Shown piece after piece: positions 20,613 to 29,155 of a stretch of 64,000 bases of DNA. The stretch is from CAVXSP01 sp963724645 (GTDB taxonomy: Bacteria > Acidobacteriota > Vicinamibacteria > Vicinamibacterales > SCN-69-37): NCBI GenBank assembly GCA_963724645.1, contig CAVRVJ010000001.1:868001-932000 (forward strand), given 5' to 3'. The translations under genes were made by a program, and so were the position numbers. The notes under the pieces were generated by a model. The model worked only from the letters and a program-made list of their open reading frames with translations, made no database searches and had not been told where the DNA came from. Within the stretch, counting starts at the first letter, position 1; each line of letters begins with the position of its first letter.

Positions 20613-21930
20613 TCGGCCGTCGGGTGCACCGGCGGCCCGTCTGGCTGCCGCTCGCGATTGGGCTCGCGTTGGCGGGCGACCCTGGTCTCGGTCACACGGC
20701 CGGCGCGATGCGCGTGCCGACCGCCGCAGAATCGCTCAGTCCCGCCGCGGACATCGGGCGGCAGATGTTCTTCGACCGGTCGCTGTCGGCGTCCGGAAAG
20801 GTCAGCTGCGCCACGTGTCACGACCCGGGCCATGCGTACGCGCCATCGAACGGGCTTGCCGTTCAGCCTGGCGGCGCGACAATGACGGCGGCCGGCACCC
20901 GCGCGGTGCCGTCGCTGCGGTATCAGGAATTCACGCCGCCATACAGCGATCTGTCTCGACAATCCGGACGGCGTCAGCGCACCAGGACCCGGAGGTGGGC
21001 TCACACACGACGGCCGTGCGGCGACGCTGGCCGAGCAGGCCGAGATCCCGTTGCTTTCCCCGAATGAAATGGCCAATGCCCGGCGCGCCGACGTCGTGGA
21101 GCGGATGGCCGCGGCAGCGTACGCGGATCAATTCAAGCGGGTGTTCGGCGAGAGCATCTTCCGCGACAGCGAGGCGGCGTTTCTGCGAGCCGCCCAGGCT
21201 CTCCAGGCGTTTCAACTGGAGGACGTCAGTTTCCATCCGTACAGCAGCAAGTACGACCTGTACGCGAGCAACAAGCGCGGCGGTACGTTGTCGCCGGCAG
21301 AGCGGCGCGGGTTCGCTGTCTACAACGACCCGGCGAAGGGCAATTGCTTCGCGTGTCACTACAACGGCGCGGGCATGAACGGCAGCGTGCGGCTCTTCAC
21401 GGATTTCACGTACGCCGCGCTCGGGGTACCGCGCAACCCCGACATTCCCGCGAATCGGGATCCGGGCTACTTCGACCTCGGCATCTGCAGCCGGCCCGAC
21501 CATCCTCTTCCGGCCAGCGCCCCCTATTGCGGCATGTTCAAGACGCCGACGCTGCGGAACGCCGCGACTCGCCGCGTCTTCTTTCACAACGGGCAGCTCA
21601 AGTCGCTGCGAGATGTCATCCGGTTCTACAACACGCGCGACACGGCGCCGGAAGACTGGTATCCGATCGTCAATGGCGTCGTCCAGAAGTTCAACGACTT
21701 GCCTCTGGAGTATCGCGGCAATCTCGATACGGCAGGCGCCGCTTGACGGCCGGCCCCTGGGCAGCGCACCCGCCATGTCAGAGCAGGATATGGAGGATCT
21801 GGAGGCGTTCCTGAAGACTTTGACCGACGCCGATCAGCCGTTGACGCCGCCGGCCAGAGCGCCGGGCCGCGCAAGCGGTCCGCCGACACTCTTCCCGTCG
21901 CCGCAGGCCCGCTACTTCTTCGGCGGGTAA
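20597..21930 (+). CDS. Di-haem cytochrome c peroxidase-like protein, exported (frameshifted)
   Basis: This is a periplasmic di-haem c-type cytochrome of the CCP/MauG family. The GTG at 20597 overlaps the upstream stop and begins a signal peptide (VWLPLAIGLALAGDPGLG). The first haem site is CATCH in SCATCHDPGHAYA, preceded by the family motif IGRQMFFDRSLSASG. The second is CFACH in GNCFACHYNGAGMNGS. Distal elements such as FKTPTLRNAATRRVFFHNG are present. The frame changes near 20955 and 21735; the C-terminal helix LEAFLKTLTDAD and the end at 21930 lie in the last frame. The 19-bp tail overlap with the convergent DUF4136 gene supports that end. Total about 445 residues. Confidence 0.82.
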
Positions 21931-22520
21931 CGTTCGAGGATCTTCTGGACGGCTTCGCGCAGAAGGGCCTCGCGCTTGTCCATCTCGAGGCCCATCTTGA
22001 TCTTGGCCGCGCCGATCCCGCGCCAGACCACTTGTCCTTTGGCGCTCAAGTCGAGGACGAGCGATCCCTCTTCGGCAATCTTGAGCGACGTCGTGGACTC
22101 GGTGAAGGGCGGCAGGCCCCATGCCGCGACTGACGGCAGGAACTGGCCCTGCACCTGTGCTGTCTGGCCGATCGTCAGGAGCACATAGTACGTCAGCGTG
22201 AGATCGGGCGTGGGGTCGAGCGTCAGACCACGGCGTGGCATCTCCTTGCCGACGACTTCGGTGACGATCGGCTCGACCAACCGCTTGATGGCCGCGGGAT
22301 CATCGGCGGCTGTTCGCGCCACCATGATGCTTCCGGCGCCCGCCGGGTTCCATCCCCACGCGTGTACCCGCCCAAAGTCAAACGTCTTGTCGAAGCCGGT
22401 TTGGACCTTGACGGCTGCGGCGCCTGGATGAACGGCGACAACAACGCTGACCACGGTGACGAAGGCGGTCAGCCTTCCGCGCCAGAGTGTGATGCGGCGA
22501 TCGACGGGTATGGTCACCAT
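21912..22520 (-). CDS. DUF4136 domain-containing protein, exported
   Basis: This is an intact 202-residue protein with a long N-terminal signal segment (LTAFVTVVSVVVAVHPGAAA). The DUF4136 pattern is visible as FDKTFDFGRVHAWGWNP at the start and VVWRGIGAAKIKMGLEMDKR near the end. Such proteins are usually cell-envelope proteins of unknown function. I see no lipobox Cys here, so it is more likely periplasmic than lipid-anchored. It converges with the peroxidase-like gene. Confidence 0.8.
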   Translation of the reverse strand: MVTIPVDRRITLWRGRLTAFVTVVSVVVAVHPGAAAVKVQTGFDKTFDFGRVHAWGWNPAGAGSIMVARTAADDPAAIKRLVEPIVTEVVGKEMPRRGLTLDPTPDLTLTYYVLLTIGQTAQVQGQFLPSVAAWGLPPFTESTTSLKIAEEGSLVLDLSAKGQVVWRGIGAAKIKMGLEMDKREALLREAVQKILERYPPKK

Positions 22521-22524
22521 TTCG

Positions 22525-22848
22525 CTACAGTATCACCATGCCGCCGATGAAAAGCGGCGAGCGAACCCGATCGAGCCCGCCGGAGTGGAGTCGGGATTCA
22601 TCCGTCCTGCGACGGAACCACGTCAACTCCCAGCGATCGACACCCACGTCGTTCCGCAAAATGTAGCGATCACCTTGCGTATCTTGCACCTTGAAGTACC
22701 GGTGGTCGGGTGCCAGCCAGCGGTCGACAACTTCGGAGATTTCGACCCGGCGTTCCCCGAGCCACAACCGTCTTGGCGTCTCCTCGCCACGATAGCCAGC
22801 GTGGCACTCGACATCCACGACGGGAAATACGGCCGCTTCTCCTGACAT
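22525..22848 (-). CDS. Conserved hypothetical protein
   Basis: This is a 107-residue protein. The central part (VECHAGYRGEETPRRLWLGE, then RWLAPDHRYFKVQD and GDRYILRNDVGVDRWEL) looks like a small beta-rich domain that I have seen in other proteins without a function. The last 20 residues lack that character and may be a frameshifted tail. It ends 5 bases before the start of the DUF4136 gene and so may be transcribed with it. Confidence 0.55.
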   Translation of the reverse strand: MSGEAAVFPVVDVECHAGYRGEETPRRLWLGERRVEISEVVDRWLAPDHRYFKVQDTQGDRYILRNDVGVDRWELTWFRRRTDESRLHSGGLDRVRSPLFIGGMVIL

Positions 22849-23080
22849 GGTTCGTCTGACTCACCGCGAGGGAGGGCGCTTCGGCGTTGGTTTCGGGCGC
22901 GGCGGTCGGCCGCGCACCACATGCAGCGGCTGACGTGGTGGTGAAGGACGTCGAGGCATGGTTACCATTGTCTCAGACGATAGATGCTATGTAGGCACCG
23001 ACCAGGCGGCTGAAGAGTACGGGCCGCCGCGTTAAGCTCCCCGCCATGTGCTTGTTGGGCACAACAAGGAGGGAGCTCGG

Positions 23081-24220
23081 ATGACCGCAACGACCCGTTC
23101 GGCCGAGTGTAACGCAGCTGGTGCGACGTTGATGCTGGCCTTTGATCTGGGGAGTACGAAGTGGACGCTCGGGTTCACCACCGCGCCGGCGCAGCGCCCG
23201 CGCATTCGGACGATGCCGGCTGGCGACCTGGGCGCGCTGGTGAAGGAGATTCAACTGGCGAAGGCGCGGTTCGGGTTGCCACTCGGCATCCCGGTGCGCA
23301 GTTGTTACGAGGCGGGCCGGGATGGCTTCTGGCTCCACCGGTGGCTGCTCGCGCACGAGGTCGAGAACGTGGTGGTGGATTCCTCGAGCATCGAAGTCAA
23401 CCGGCGGGCGCGCCGGGCGAAGACGGATCGTCTGGACATGAGCAAGTTATTGGCACTGCTCCTGCGGTGGAACGGGGGAGAACGGAAAGTCTGGAGCGTG
23501 GTGCACGTGCCCTCGCCGGAGGCCGAAGCGCACCGGCAGGTGACGCGGGAGATCGCGACGGTGCGCGAGGATCGGAAATGCGTGCGCAATCGGATCCAGG
23601 CGTTGCTCGCGACGCAAGGCATCCGGCTGGAACTGGACGCGACGTTCCTGGCGCACCTGGCGACGGCGCAGACCGGCGACGGCCGCGCGCTGCCAACGGC
23701 GTTCCGTCTGCGGCTCGAGCGCGAGTGGGCACACCTGGAGGCGATTGACGCCCGGATGACGGCGCTCACGGCGGCCCGTGACGCGGAGATCGAGACGGGC
23801 ACCGATCGGGTGGCGGCGATCGCGCGGCAGCTCTGCACGATGCGCGGCGTGGCGGAAACCAGTGCGGCGGTGTTCAGCGCGGAGCTCTTCGGCACGCGCA
23901 CGTTTCAGAACGGCCGGCAAATCGGCGCTGTGATGGGGTTGGTGCCGGTCCCGTATCGGAGCGACCAGCGCGTGCAGGACCAGGGGATCAGCCGAGCTGG
24001 CCGCGCGGAGTTGCGGCGGATCGCCCTGCAACTGGCGTGGGGGTGGGTGCGCTGGCAACCGACAAGCGCGTTGACGCAGTGGTTCCTCACGCGCTTTGGC
24101 CCGGCGGGCGGCCGGAGTAAACGGATCGGCATCGTGGCACTGGCGCGGAAACTGGCCATCGCGCTGTGGCGCTATGTGGAGCACGGGGTCGTGCCGGAGG
24201 GCGCCACGCTGAAGGGGTAG
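23081..24220 (+). CDS. IS110 family transposase
   Basis: This is an intact DEDD transposase/recombinase of 379 residues. The start at 23081 has AAGGAGGG at 23066-23073. The N-terminal RuvC-like domain shows D22 in LMLAFDLGSTKW, a Glu in SCYEAGRDGFWLHRW and the Asp pair in KTDRLDMSKLL. The C-terminal Transposase_20 domain shows TMRGVAETSAAVFSAELFG, GAVMGLVPVPYRSD and QGISRAGRAELRR, with the serine needed by IS110 enzymes. Family members recombine DNA using a guide RNA encoded in the element. The left non-coding part is under 100 bases and the right part is about 390, which fits the IS1111-type arrangement with a downstream RNA. Confidence 0.95.
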   Translation: MTATTRSAECNAAGATLMLAFDLGSTKWTLGFTTAPAQRPRIRTMPAGDLGALVKEIQLAKARFGLPLGIPVRSCYEAGRDGFWLHRWLLAHEVENVVVDSSSIEVNRRARRAKTDRLDMSKLLALLLRWNGGERKVWSVVHVPSPEAEAHRQVTREIATVREDRKCVRNRIQALLATQGIRLELDATFLAHLATAQTGDGRALPTAFRLRLEREWAHLEAIDARMTALTAARDAEIETGTDRVAAIARQLCTMRGVAETSAAVFSAELFGTRTFQNGRQIGAVMGLVPVPYRSDQRVQDQGISRAGRAELRRIALQLAWGWVRWQPTSALTQWFLTRFGPAGGRSKRIGIVALARKLAIALWRYVEHGVVPEGATLKG

Positions 24221-24608
24221 CGGAAGGACGCTGCAGGAGTCACGGATTCGCCGCGCCCGGTCGCGCGTGCATCCACTGGTGGCGAGCCGCTCGCGAATGT
24301 TTCGGGTTCCCGTTGACGGGAACCGTTTGATAGATGGAGCGGCTTGCCCCCTCGGTCCAGCGCATGCTTGCAGCTGGTGCGTGATCGCTCATCGCGGTCG
24401 CCACGGATAGAAGGTAGTCGGGCAGAGCTCGACGCCACACGGACCGCCAGTGGAACACGAGGTCGACGTGCGCGAGCACAGAGTGTGACTGGATCGACAG
24501 AGCCAGGGCTCAATGACACAGGGCATGGAGCGAAGTCTCACGCCGTGCCCAGAGGCTCCGTGTAGCACGCAGGAATGCTGGAGATCACCGGGAGCTTGAC
24601 AACAACGG
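24221..24608 (+). ncRNA. Candidate bridge (seek) RNA of the IS110 element
   Basis: The segment between the transposase stop and the right end is non-coding and contains clear hairpins. One is GGTTCCCG-TTGA-CGGGAACC (24305-24324), a perfect 8-bp stem. Another is GGGCATGG (24521-24528) with CCGTGCCC (24543-24550) around a 14-base loop, the kind of loop that holds guide bases. IS1111-type elements encode their guide RNA here. I cannot define its ends or guide pairing, so only the location is supported. Confidence 0.4.
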
Positions 24609-24623
24609 GTAGCCTCATAGAAG

Positions 24624-24705
24624 GAAACATTAGTGCCCTTCGGCGGTTAGCATGACGGTCGTTCTCGGTCCCTCGTCAGCCTCGTCTCAGCCCCTCCTAC
24701 GACAG
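24624..24705 (+). repeat. Dispersed repeat, copy A (split by the IS110 element)
   Basis: The copy carries GAAACATTAGTGCCCTTCGG, then GCGGTTAGCATGACGGTCGT, TCTCGGTCCCTCGTCAGCCT and CGTCTCAGCCCCTCCTACGACAG-like sequence. The missing first bases (GACGATAG) lie at 22976-22983, on the other side of the IS110 element. It shares order and orientation of all blocks with copies at 25888, 44298, 46446 and 56466. Confidence 0.85.
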
Positions 24706-24832
24706 CATCCGGGTCGCGCTCGGCGCGACGAGAGTGACCTGCTGCTGCTCGCGATAGCTGCCAGTTATACATCCGCCCGCAGGATCGCCGTGCAGGATCC
24801 TTCTGCGGTCCTGCGGCACGAACGACGCCGCG

Positions 24833-25638
24833 CTACCTGAGGAAGGACTCCACCACCAGCCGGCAGCGGAATGACAACAACGCCGCGCGCGACTCGGACG
24901 TGATGCGCTCGCCCGCGCCGTCGCCGGATTCGATCGTGCCGCGCAGACGGATGTCGCCGGGCCGACCGCGGTCCGCCAACGCACCGTCGATGTACAGCCG
25001 CTCGCCCCAGATCGGATGGTTCTGAAAACGAATCGCGTGCCCTTTGTACGACACGCTCCACCAGAGCGAGAAACGCAGCGCCAAGGCGACGCCAGCCGCG
25101 CCCGCCACCGCGACGCCGATCGCCCAGAGCCTCGGCGTGCCAGGCAGTCGCAACGCAGCTCGCAGTCCGCCGACAATCAGCAGTACCCCCAGAGCGGGTA
25201 AGCCGACCTGCACCCAGCGCCGCCCGCGTGCTTCCGCGTCGAGGAGCACCGTCTCCAGCGTCGCCGCGGCCGCGGCCACCGACGCGGGACGCTTCGCCGG
25301 ATCGCGATCGAGGCAACTCGTGACCGCGCGTTCGATGGACGGATTCAGGGTCCCGACTCGCGCGTTCGGTGACGGCACCACACCGGACGCGTGATGGGTC
25401 AGCCAATGCCACCGCGACCGAGCAGGCGCACGATCCGATAGCGATGGTCGAGCAGGACGCCGGGCTCGAGCGGCCGGATATCAACCTCCGTACCGATGCG
25501 CGTCGCGTCGTCCACGATCATCGTCGCGGCCGGATCGCTCACGACCGTCTCGGCGTCGGACGCGCCGAGCGACTGACCGCATGACAAACAGAAGCGACTG
25601 GTGTCGGGGATCTCCGCGCGGCACGTTGGACACTGCAC
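24833..25638 (-). pseudogene. Ser/Thr protein kinase remnant lacking the catalytic core
   Basis: The N-terminal part (25638 down to 25399) has a zinc ribbon (CPTCRAEIPDTSRFCLSCG) and the beginning of a kinase domain (YRIVRLLGRGGIG), then a stop. The next segment, in another frame from about 25381, resumes at the far end of a kinase domain (IERAVTSCLDRDPAKRPASV) and goes on to two membrane helices and a C-terminal domain (FQNHPIWGERLYIDGAL). The whole region from the ATP-binding Lys to the activation loop, about 230 residues, is missing. The gene cannot make an active kinase. It lies between repeat copies A and B. Confidence 0.8.
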
Positions 25639-25887
25639 GCTCGAAATTCTAGAGCCTCAGAGCCGGGAGCTGACGCCCATAGTAGGGCTCCGGAGTACGA
25701 CTGGTTGGCGTCGGGCGAGGGGCTGGCTTCCATTCGCGCAGATGCCCGATTCGCGCCGTTCCTGGCCAAGTGCGCCAGCACGCCGGTCAGTACAAGGCGC
25801 TACCCGTGTCCTTGCCCGACGTCAGCGTCTGTGGTGTCTGGAACTTTCTGACGGTGTCGGGCTGCAGCAGTTTGCCGCCATTGAGCG

Positions 25888-25979
25888 GACGATAGAAACA
25901 TCAGCGCTGTTCGACGGTTAGCATAACGCTCCCTCTCGGTCCCTGGTCAGCCCGTCTCAGCCCTTTCCCCCTACGACAG
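25888..25979 (+). repeat. Dispersed repeat, copy B
   Basis: It begins GACGATAGAAACATCAGCGC and continues GGTTAGCATAACGCTCCCTC, TCGGTCCCTGGTCAGCCCGT and CTCAGCCCTTTCCCCCTACG, ending ACAG. It is 69 bases before the sigma-factor start. The rest of 25639-26048 shows no gene or other signal that I can support. Confidence 0.9.
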
Positions 25980-26048
25980 AATCTCCGTCACTGGATCATC
26001 GCCCGGCGAACCTTTCTATCGTCCCCGCAGTAAGACAAGGTAGACGAC

Positions 26049-26582
26049 ATGCCGGGCGAGCCAGACGTCGACCTTCTCTCCCGGTTTGTCCACGGCGACC
26101 AGGCGGCCTTCGAGCAGCTCTTCCGGAGATTCGAGGGTGACGTGTACGGCTGGATCATGCGCATCATCCGCGATCCGGGTGTGGCAGACGACGTCCTGGT
26201 CGAAGCATTCTGGCGGGCGTATCGCGGGCGGGCGCAATTTGATCCAGCGAGAAGCTTCGGCGCGTGGATGCGGCGCATCGCGACAAATGCCGCGCTCGAT
26301 CAGCTCCGATCGAGCCGGCGGCGCGCCTGGCACTCCGCTGACGACACGTTGACGGCGCCGCGAGGACCCGATCGCGACACCCACGATGCGATTGCACTGG
26401 CGTTCCGACGGCTGCCGCCGGATCTACAGATTGTCGCTGCGCTCGCGCTGATCGAAGAGGAGCCGTACGCGGACATCGCGGATGCTCTCGGCATTCCCGT
26501 CGGCACCGTTAAGTCGAGAGTATTTCGCGCGACGCGCTTTCTGAGGGAGGAGTTGGCCCGCCTGGGCGTGAGGCTATGTTGA
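26049..26582 (+). CDS. ECF-type RNA polymerase sigma factor
   Basis: This is a 177-residue sigma-70 family factor of the ECF class. Region 2 is seen in FVHGDQAAFEQLFRRFEGDV and DVLVEAFWRAYRGRAQFD. Region 4 is seen in FRRLPPDLQIVAALALIEEE and DIADALGIPVGTVKSRVFRA, with its helix-turn-helix. The second gene overlaps the stop codon and encodes a short single-helix membrane protein that could be the anti-sigma factor. No target promoter motif can be named from one window. Confidence 0.93.
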   Translation: MPGEPDVDLLSRFVHGDQAAFEQLFRRFEGDVYGWIMRIIRDPGVADDVLVEAFWRAYRGRAQFDPARSFGAWMRRIATNAALDQLRSSRRRAWHSADDTLTAPRGPDRDTHDAIALAFRRLPPDLQIVAALALIEEEPYADIADALGIPVGTVKSRVFRATRFLREELARLGVRLC

Positions 26583-26800
26583 ACGACGAAGTGAATGATG
26601 TCGAACTTGCCAGAACGCTTCGTGCGGCGCTGCCGCGTGCGACGGCGCATCGGCCGCCGCATGATGTGTGGTCCGACGTGATTCGGCGGGCGCAACAACC
26701 GCCGCGCTGGTCGCTGGCCGACTGGGGCGCGGCGGCAATCGTGGTCATCACGCTGTTGATGTTTCCGAAGTGGTTTTGGTTTATCGCATTTCACCTGTGA
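26576..26800 (+). CDS. Small single-helix membrane protein, putative anti-sigma factor
   Basis: This 74-residue protein begins 7 bases inside the sigma-factor gene. It has a soluble N-terminal half (DVELARTLRAALPRATAHRP, DVWSDVIRRAQ) and one transmembrane helix near the end (ADWGAAAIVVITLLMFPKWF). The translational overlap with the sigma factor and the topology suggest an anti-sigma factor. It lacks the HxxxCxxC zinc motif of classical ZAS domains and is unusually short, with almost no periplasmic part. The role is inferred from context only. Confidence 0.6.
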   Translation: MLNDEVNDVELARTLRAALPRATAHRPPHDVWSDVIRRAQQPPRWSLADWGAAAIVVITLLMFPKWFWFIAFHL

Positions 26801-26806
26801 GGTTGT

Positions 26807-27241
26807 ATGAGACCACGTCCTTACCTTCGCGCGTACATGGCCGGCATCATGGTGCCGACGATCGTGCTGCTGCTCATCATGGGCATCGACGCGTATCACC
26901 GGTTCTATCTCGAAGTGCCGAGCCAGTTCGTGTTTGGGCTGCCGGCAAAGCCGCTCGAACGCACCATCCTTTTTCCGATGGCGGTCGTACCGAATCTCTG
27001 GGGCGCGTGGAACGTACTCTGGATCGCGACCAGGCACCGGACGCATTTGCCGATCGGCGTCCACGGCTCGTTCATTCCTGCACTGCTCGTGCCGGCGGGG
27101 ATCGTGCTCGCGCGGACGACTGACTTGTTCTATCTGCAGATGGGATACGCCTTGCTCGCCATTCCGGTCGGCATGGCGATGTATTACCTGGCGTGGAAGT
27201 TTCTTGTCGGATCGCTGAATGCCGAGCTGGGGATCGGGTGA
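26807..27241 (+). CDS. Hypothetical four-helix membrane protein
   Basis: This is a 144-residue integral membrane protein that follows the putative anti-sigma gene by 6 bases. Four hydrophobic segments are visible: MAGIMVPTIVLLLIMGI, FPMAVVPNLWGAWNVLWI, FIPALLVPAGIVLA and YALLAIPVGMAMYYLAW. I do not recognise the family. Position suggests that it is translated with the sigma/anti-sigma pair and may be a sensor or regulated partner (inference). Confidence 0.65.
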   Translation: MRPRPYLRAYMAGIMVPTIVLLLIMGIDAYHRFYLEVPSQFVFGLPAKPLERTILFPMAVVPNLWGAWNVLWIATRHRTHLPIGVHGSFIPALLVPAGIVLARTTDLFYLQMGYALLAIPVGMAMYYLAWKFLVGSLNAELGIG

Positions 27242-27333
27242 GACTGGCGCCGTTCTCACTTCCACGCAGGAGGAAACCGCCTCGAAACGCGAGCATCAGT
27301 GGGGCGTGGTCGCGTGACGTCACCCCTCGAACG

Positions 27334-28849
27334 CTAGCTGCCGCTAAGCCCGGCAGGCAGCAGGAAGCCACGCGCCAGGAGGAGGCGAACGGACGCAAGC
27401 GCAGGCCCGATCACGTTGTCGACATCGAGATCGTGCTGTGCGGCGACGTCGGCCAGCACCTCGCGAAGCGTCCGCCGGCCATTGCAGCTCGACAGCAACT
27501 GGATGCCGAAGCTGTCGATGCTCGTGGGAAACGCCAGATTGCCGGGCACGCGCAGGAGCGAGGCATGCAGATCGTAGCGGCCGCGCTCGAAACGGCGCAC
27601 CTGCTCGAGCGTGTGGTCGCGGAGTTCGAGACGGCAGTCCAACAGATCGCCGGCGGTCTGGAGATGGTCGGCGCAGTAGTCCTGGATGCGCATGAGCTGG
27701 TGCAGCTGCTCGCCGCAGAAGCCGTCGGTGTCTGCACCGATGGAGAACTCCTCGAACCAGTTGCGTCCGCTCCGCTTGCGCACGACGACACCGCCCGCGG
27801 CGATCGCCTCGATACCACACGCGCGGTAGTAACTCAGCCATCGATCGAGCGCCTGGCGATACTCGTCCGGATGCGACGCCCAATCCGCGCGGAGCCAGCG
27901 CGCGGCATACGTGATCGGATCGTTCACCTCGTGCATGAGCGCCAGCACGTCGCAGCCGCGATCGTGGAGCCAGCGCTGGAGCGGCTCCGTCCAGCCGCCG
28001 TCGGGCCGGCAGACCCAATTGGCGAGCACGTGGCCGATGCCGCCCTCGCGCAGATAGCCGGGAAGTCGGGTCAGCAGTTCGGCGCAGATCGCATCAGCCG
28101 GCCGATTGCCGTCCCGGTAGAGGTAGCGTCCTTCCGGCGAGATCACAAACGGCGGATTCGCCACGATGACGTCGAATGTCTCGCCGTCGACGGGATCGTA
28201 GCAGACTGCCCTGGCGGCATTCGATCCCGTCGACGGCATTGAGGAGCGCGTTGAACGCCGTCATGTTCAAGGCGCGGGGATTGACGTCGGTCGCTACGAC
28301 ATGGCTGGCGTGCCGCGCGGCAAGCAGGGCGTGCGCGCCGTTGCCCGTACACATATCAAGCGCGGTGCCGACCGGGCGTCGAATGGTGATGTGCGCCAGC
28401 AACACGGTCGTCGGATTGAGGCCGGTCACGCAGTCGGCCGGCATGGACGACCGGTCGAAGGGCATCCAATCGCTCACGAGCAGCAACTCGTCGAATGGCG
28501 CGATCGTGAATGGCGCGGTTACCTCGCCGTCCGCTACTTCGAGCAGGCCCATCGCTTGGACGCGCGCCGGCTCGAGCGGAGCCAGCGCCACGCGGGCCGC
28601 TTCGTCCGGAACGCTCTCCCGCAGTTGAAAGAGCCGGGCCAGCGTGGCGAGCGGGCCGCTGTCGCGAAGACGACGCAGACACACGGCCGTGTCCAGGACC
28701 GGCACGGGATCCCGATCGGACAGGCCGAACAGGCGCAGCAGATTCGCTGACTGGTAGCCCGCGCGGACGAAGGCGTCGCGCAGCCAGGCGCAGCCGTCAG
28801 CATCGTCGAGTCTCAACGGACGGTCGCGATTCGTGGCTGGCGTGGACAT
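27334..28849 (-). CDS. Class I SAM-dependent methyltransferase with extra N- and C-terminal domains (one frameshift)
   Basis: This is a methyltransferase of about 505 residues. An N-terminal helical domain (about 1-140) precedes the SAM motif TALDMCTGNGAHALLAA and VVATDVNPRALNM. The catalytic motif VIVANPPFVIS marks it as an enzyme acting on an amide or base nitrogen, as in PrmC-like and RsmC-like proteins. A C-terminal domain of about 190 residues follows. The frame changes near 28200, between the SAM motif and NPPF. A Met at 28891 in the same frame would extend the N-terminus by 14 residues. The closest relatives I recall are uncharacterised actinobacterial methyltransferases with the same three-part layout. 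It is divergent from the RiPP precursor, 84 bases away, and could be a tailoring enzyme, but that is unproven. Confidence 0.75.
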
Positions 28850-28933
28850 GGCGGGATTTAACTTGACATCGTTTTGGCGACTCACCAACATGTAAACTCC
28901 GTCTGCAGTTCCAATGTCGCGCCCGAGGTCTTT

Positions 28934-29155
28934 ATGTACAATCTCGGCGAGTTCGAAGATCGCCTGAATCGCGACGCGGCGTTTCGCCAGCAGTTCTTTG
29001 ACGATCCGGTCACCGTCCTCCGCAAGGAGGGCCTGATACTGTCGCCGGCGCAGGAATCGTCGCTCAAGGACGCAGTCGCCAAGATGAAATCCGGGGCCGG
29101 CGGCATCGACGCGCTGAGCCGGCGGACGCTTGGCTTCACGTGGTTCCTGAAGTAG
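28934..29155 (+). CDS. Putative RiPP precursor peptide (Nif11/NHLP-like leader)
   Basis: This 73-residue peptide precedes and overlaps a RiPP-maturation radical SAM gene. Residues 1-52 look like a leader: acidic and amphipathic, with the pattern RLNRDAAFRQQFFDDP and VLRKEGLILSPAQ that resembles Nif11 or nitrile-hydratase-type leaders. A double-glycine site follows (SGAGG, Gly56-Gly57), leaving a 16-residue core IDALSRRTLGFTWFLK rich in aromatic and hydrophobic residues. The start at 28934 has a weak GAGGT at 28925-28929. A Met at 28874 in the same frame would add 20 residues without leader character. The precursor role rests on the neighbouring maturase and the leader/GG/core layout. Confidence 0.75.
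   Translation: MYNLGEFEDRLNRDAAFRQQFFDDPVTVLRKEGLILSPAQESSLKDAVAKMKSGAGGIDALSRRTLGFTWFLK

Larger units (their letters stand above)
22984..24620 (+). mobile_element. IS110-family insertion sequence
   Basis: The element holds one transposase gene and a 3' non-coding segment of about 390 bases. Both edges are next to ATAG (22980-22983 and 24617-24620). A short subterminal inverted repeat pairs CTATGTAGGCAC (22987-22998) with the complement of GTAGCCTCATAG (24609-24620), allowing one indel on each side. The outer flanks, GACGATAG on the left and GGAAACATTAGTGCC on the right, together match the start of the dispersed repeat seen at 25888, 44298 and 46446, so the insertion split a copy of that repeat. 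Exact ends are my inference to within a few bases. Confidence 0.72.

Noticed and set aside
28863..28898. TTGACA at 28863-28868 and TAAACT at 28893-28898 as the promoter of the RiPP precursor
   Set aside because: The spacing is 24 bp, too long for a sigma-70 promoter. Either box may be used with a poorer partner, but I cannot support a specific pair.
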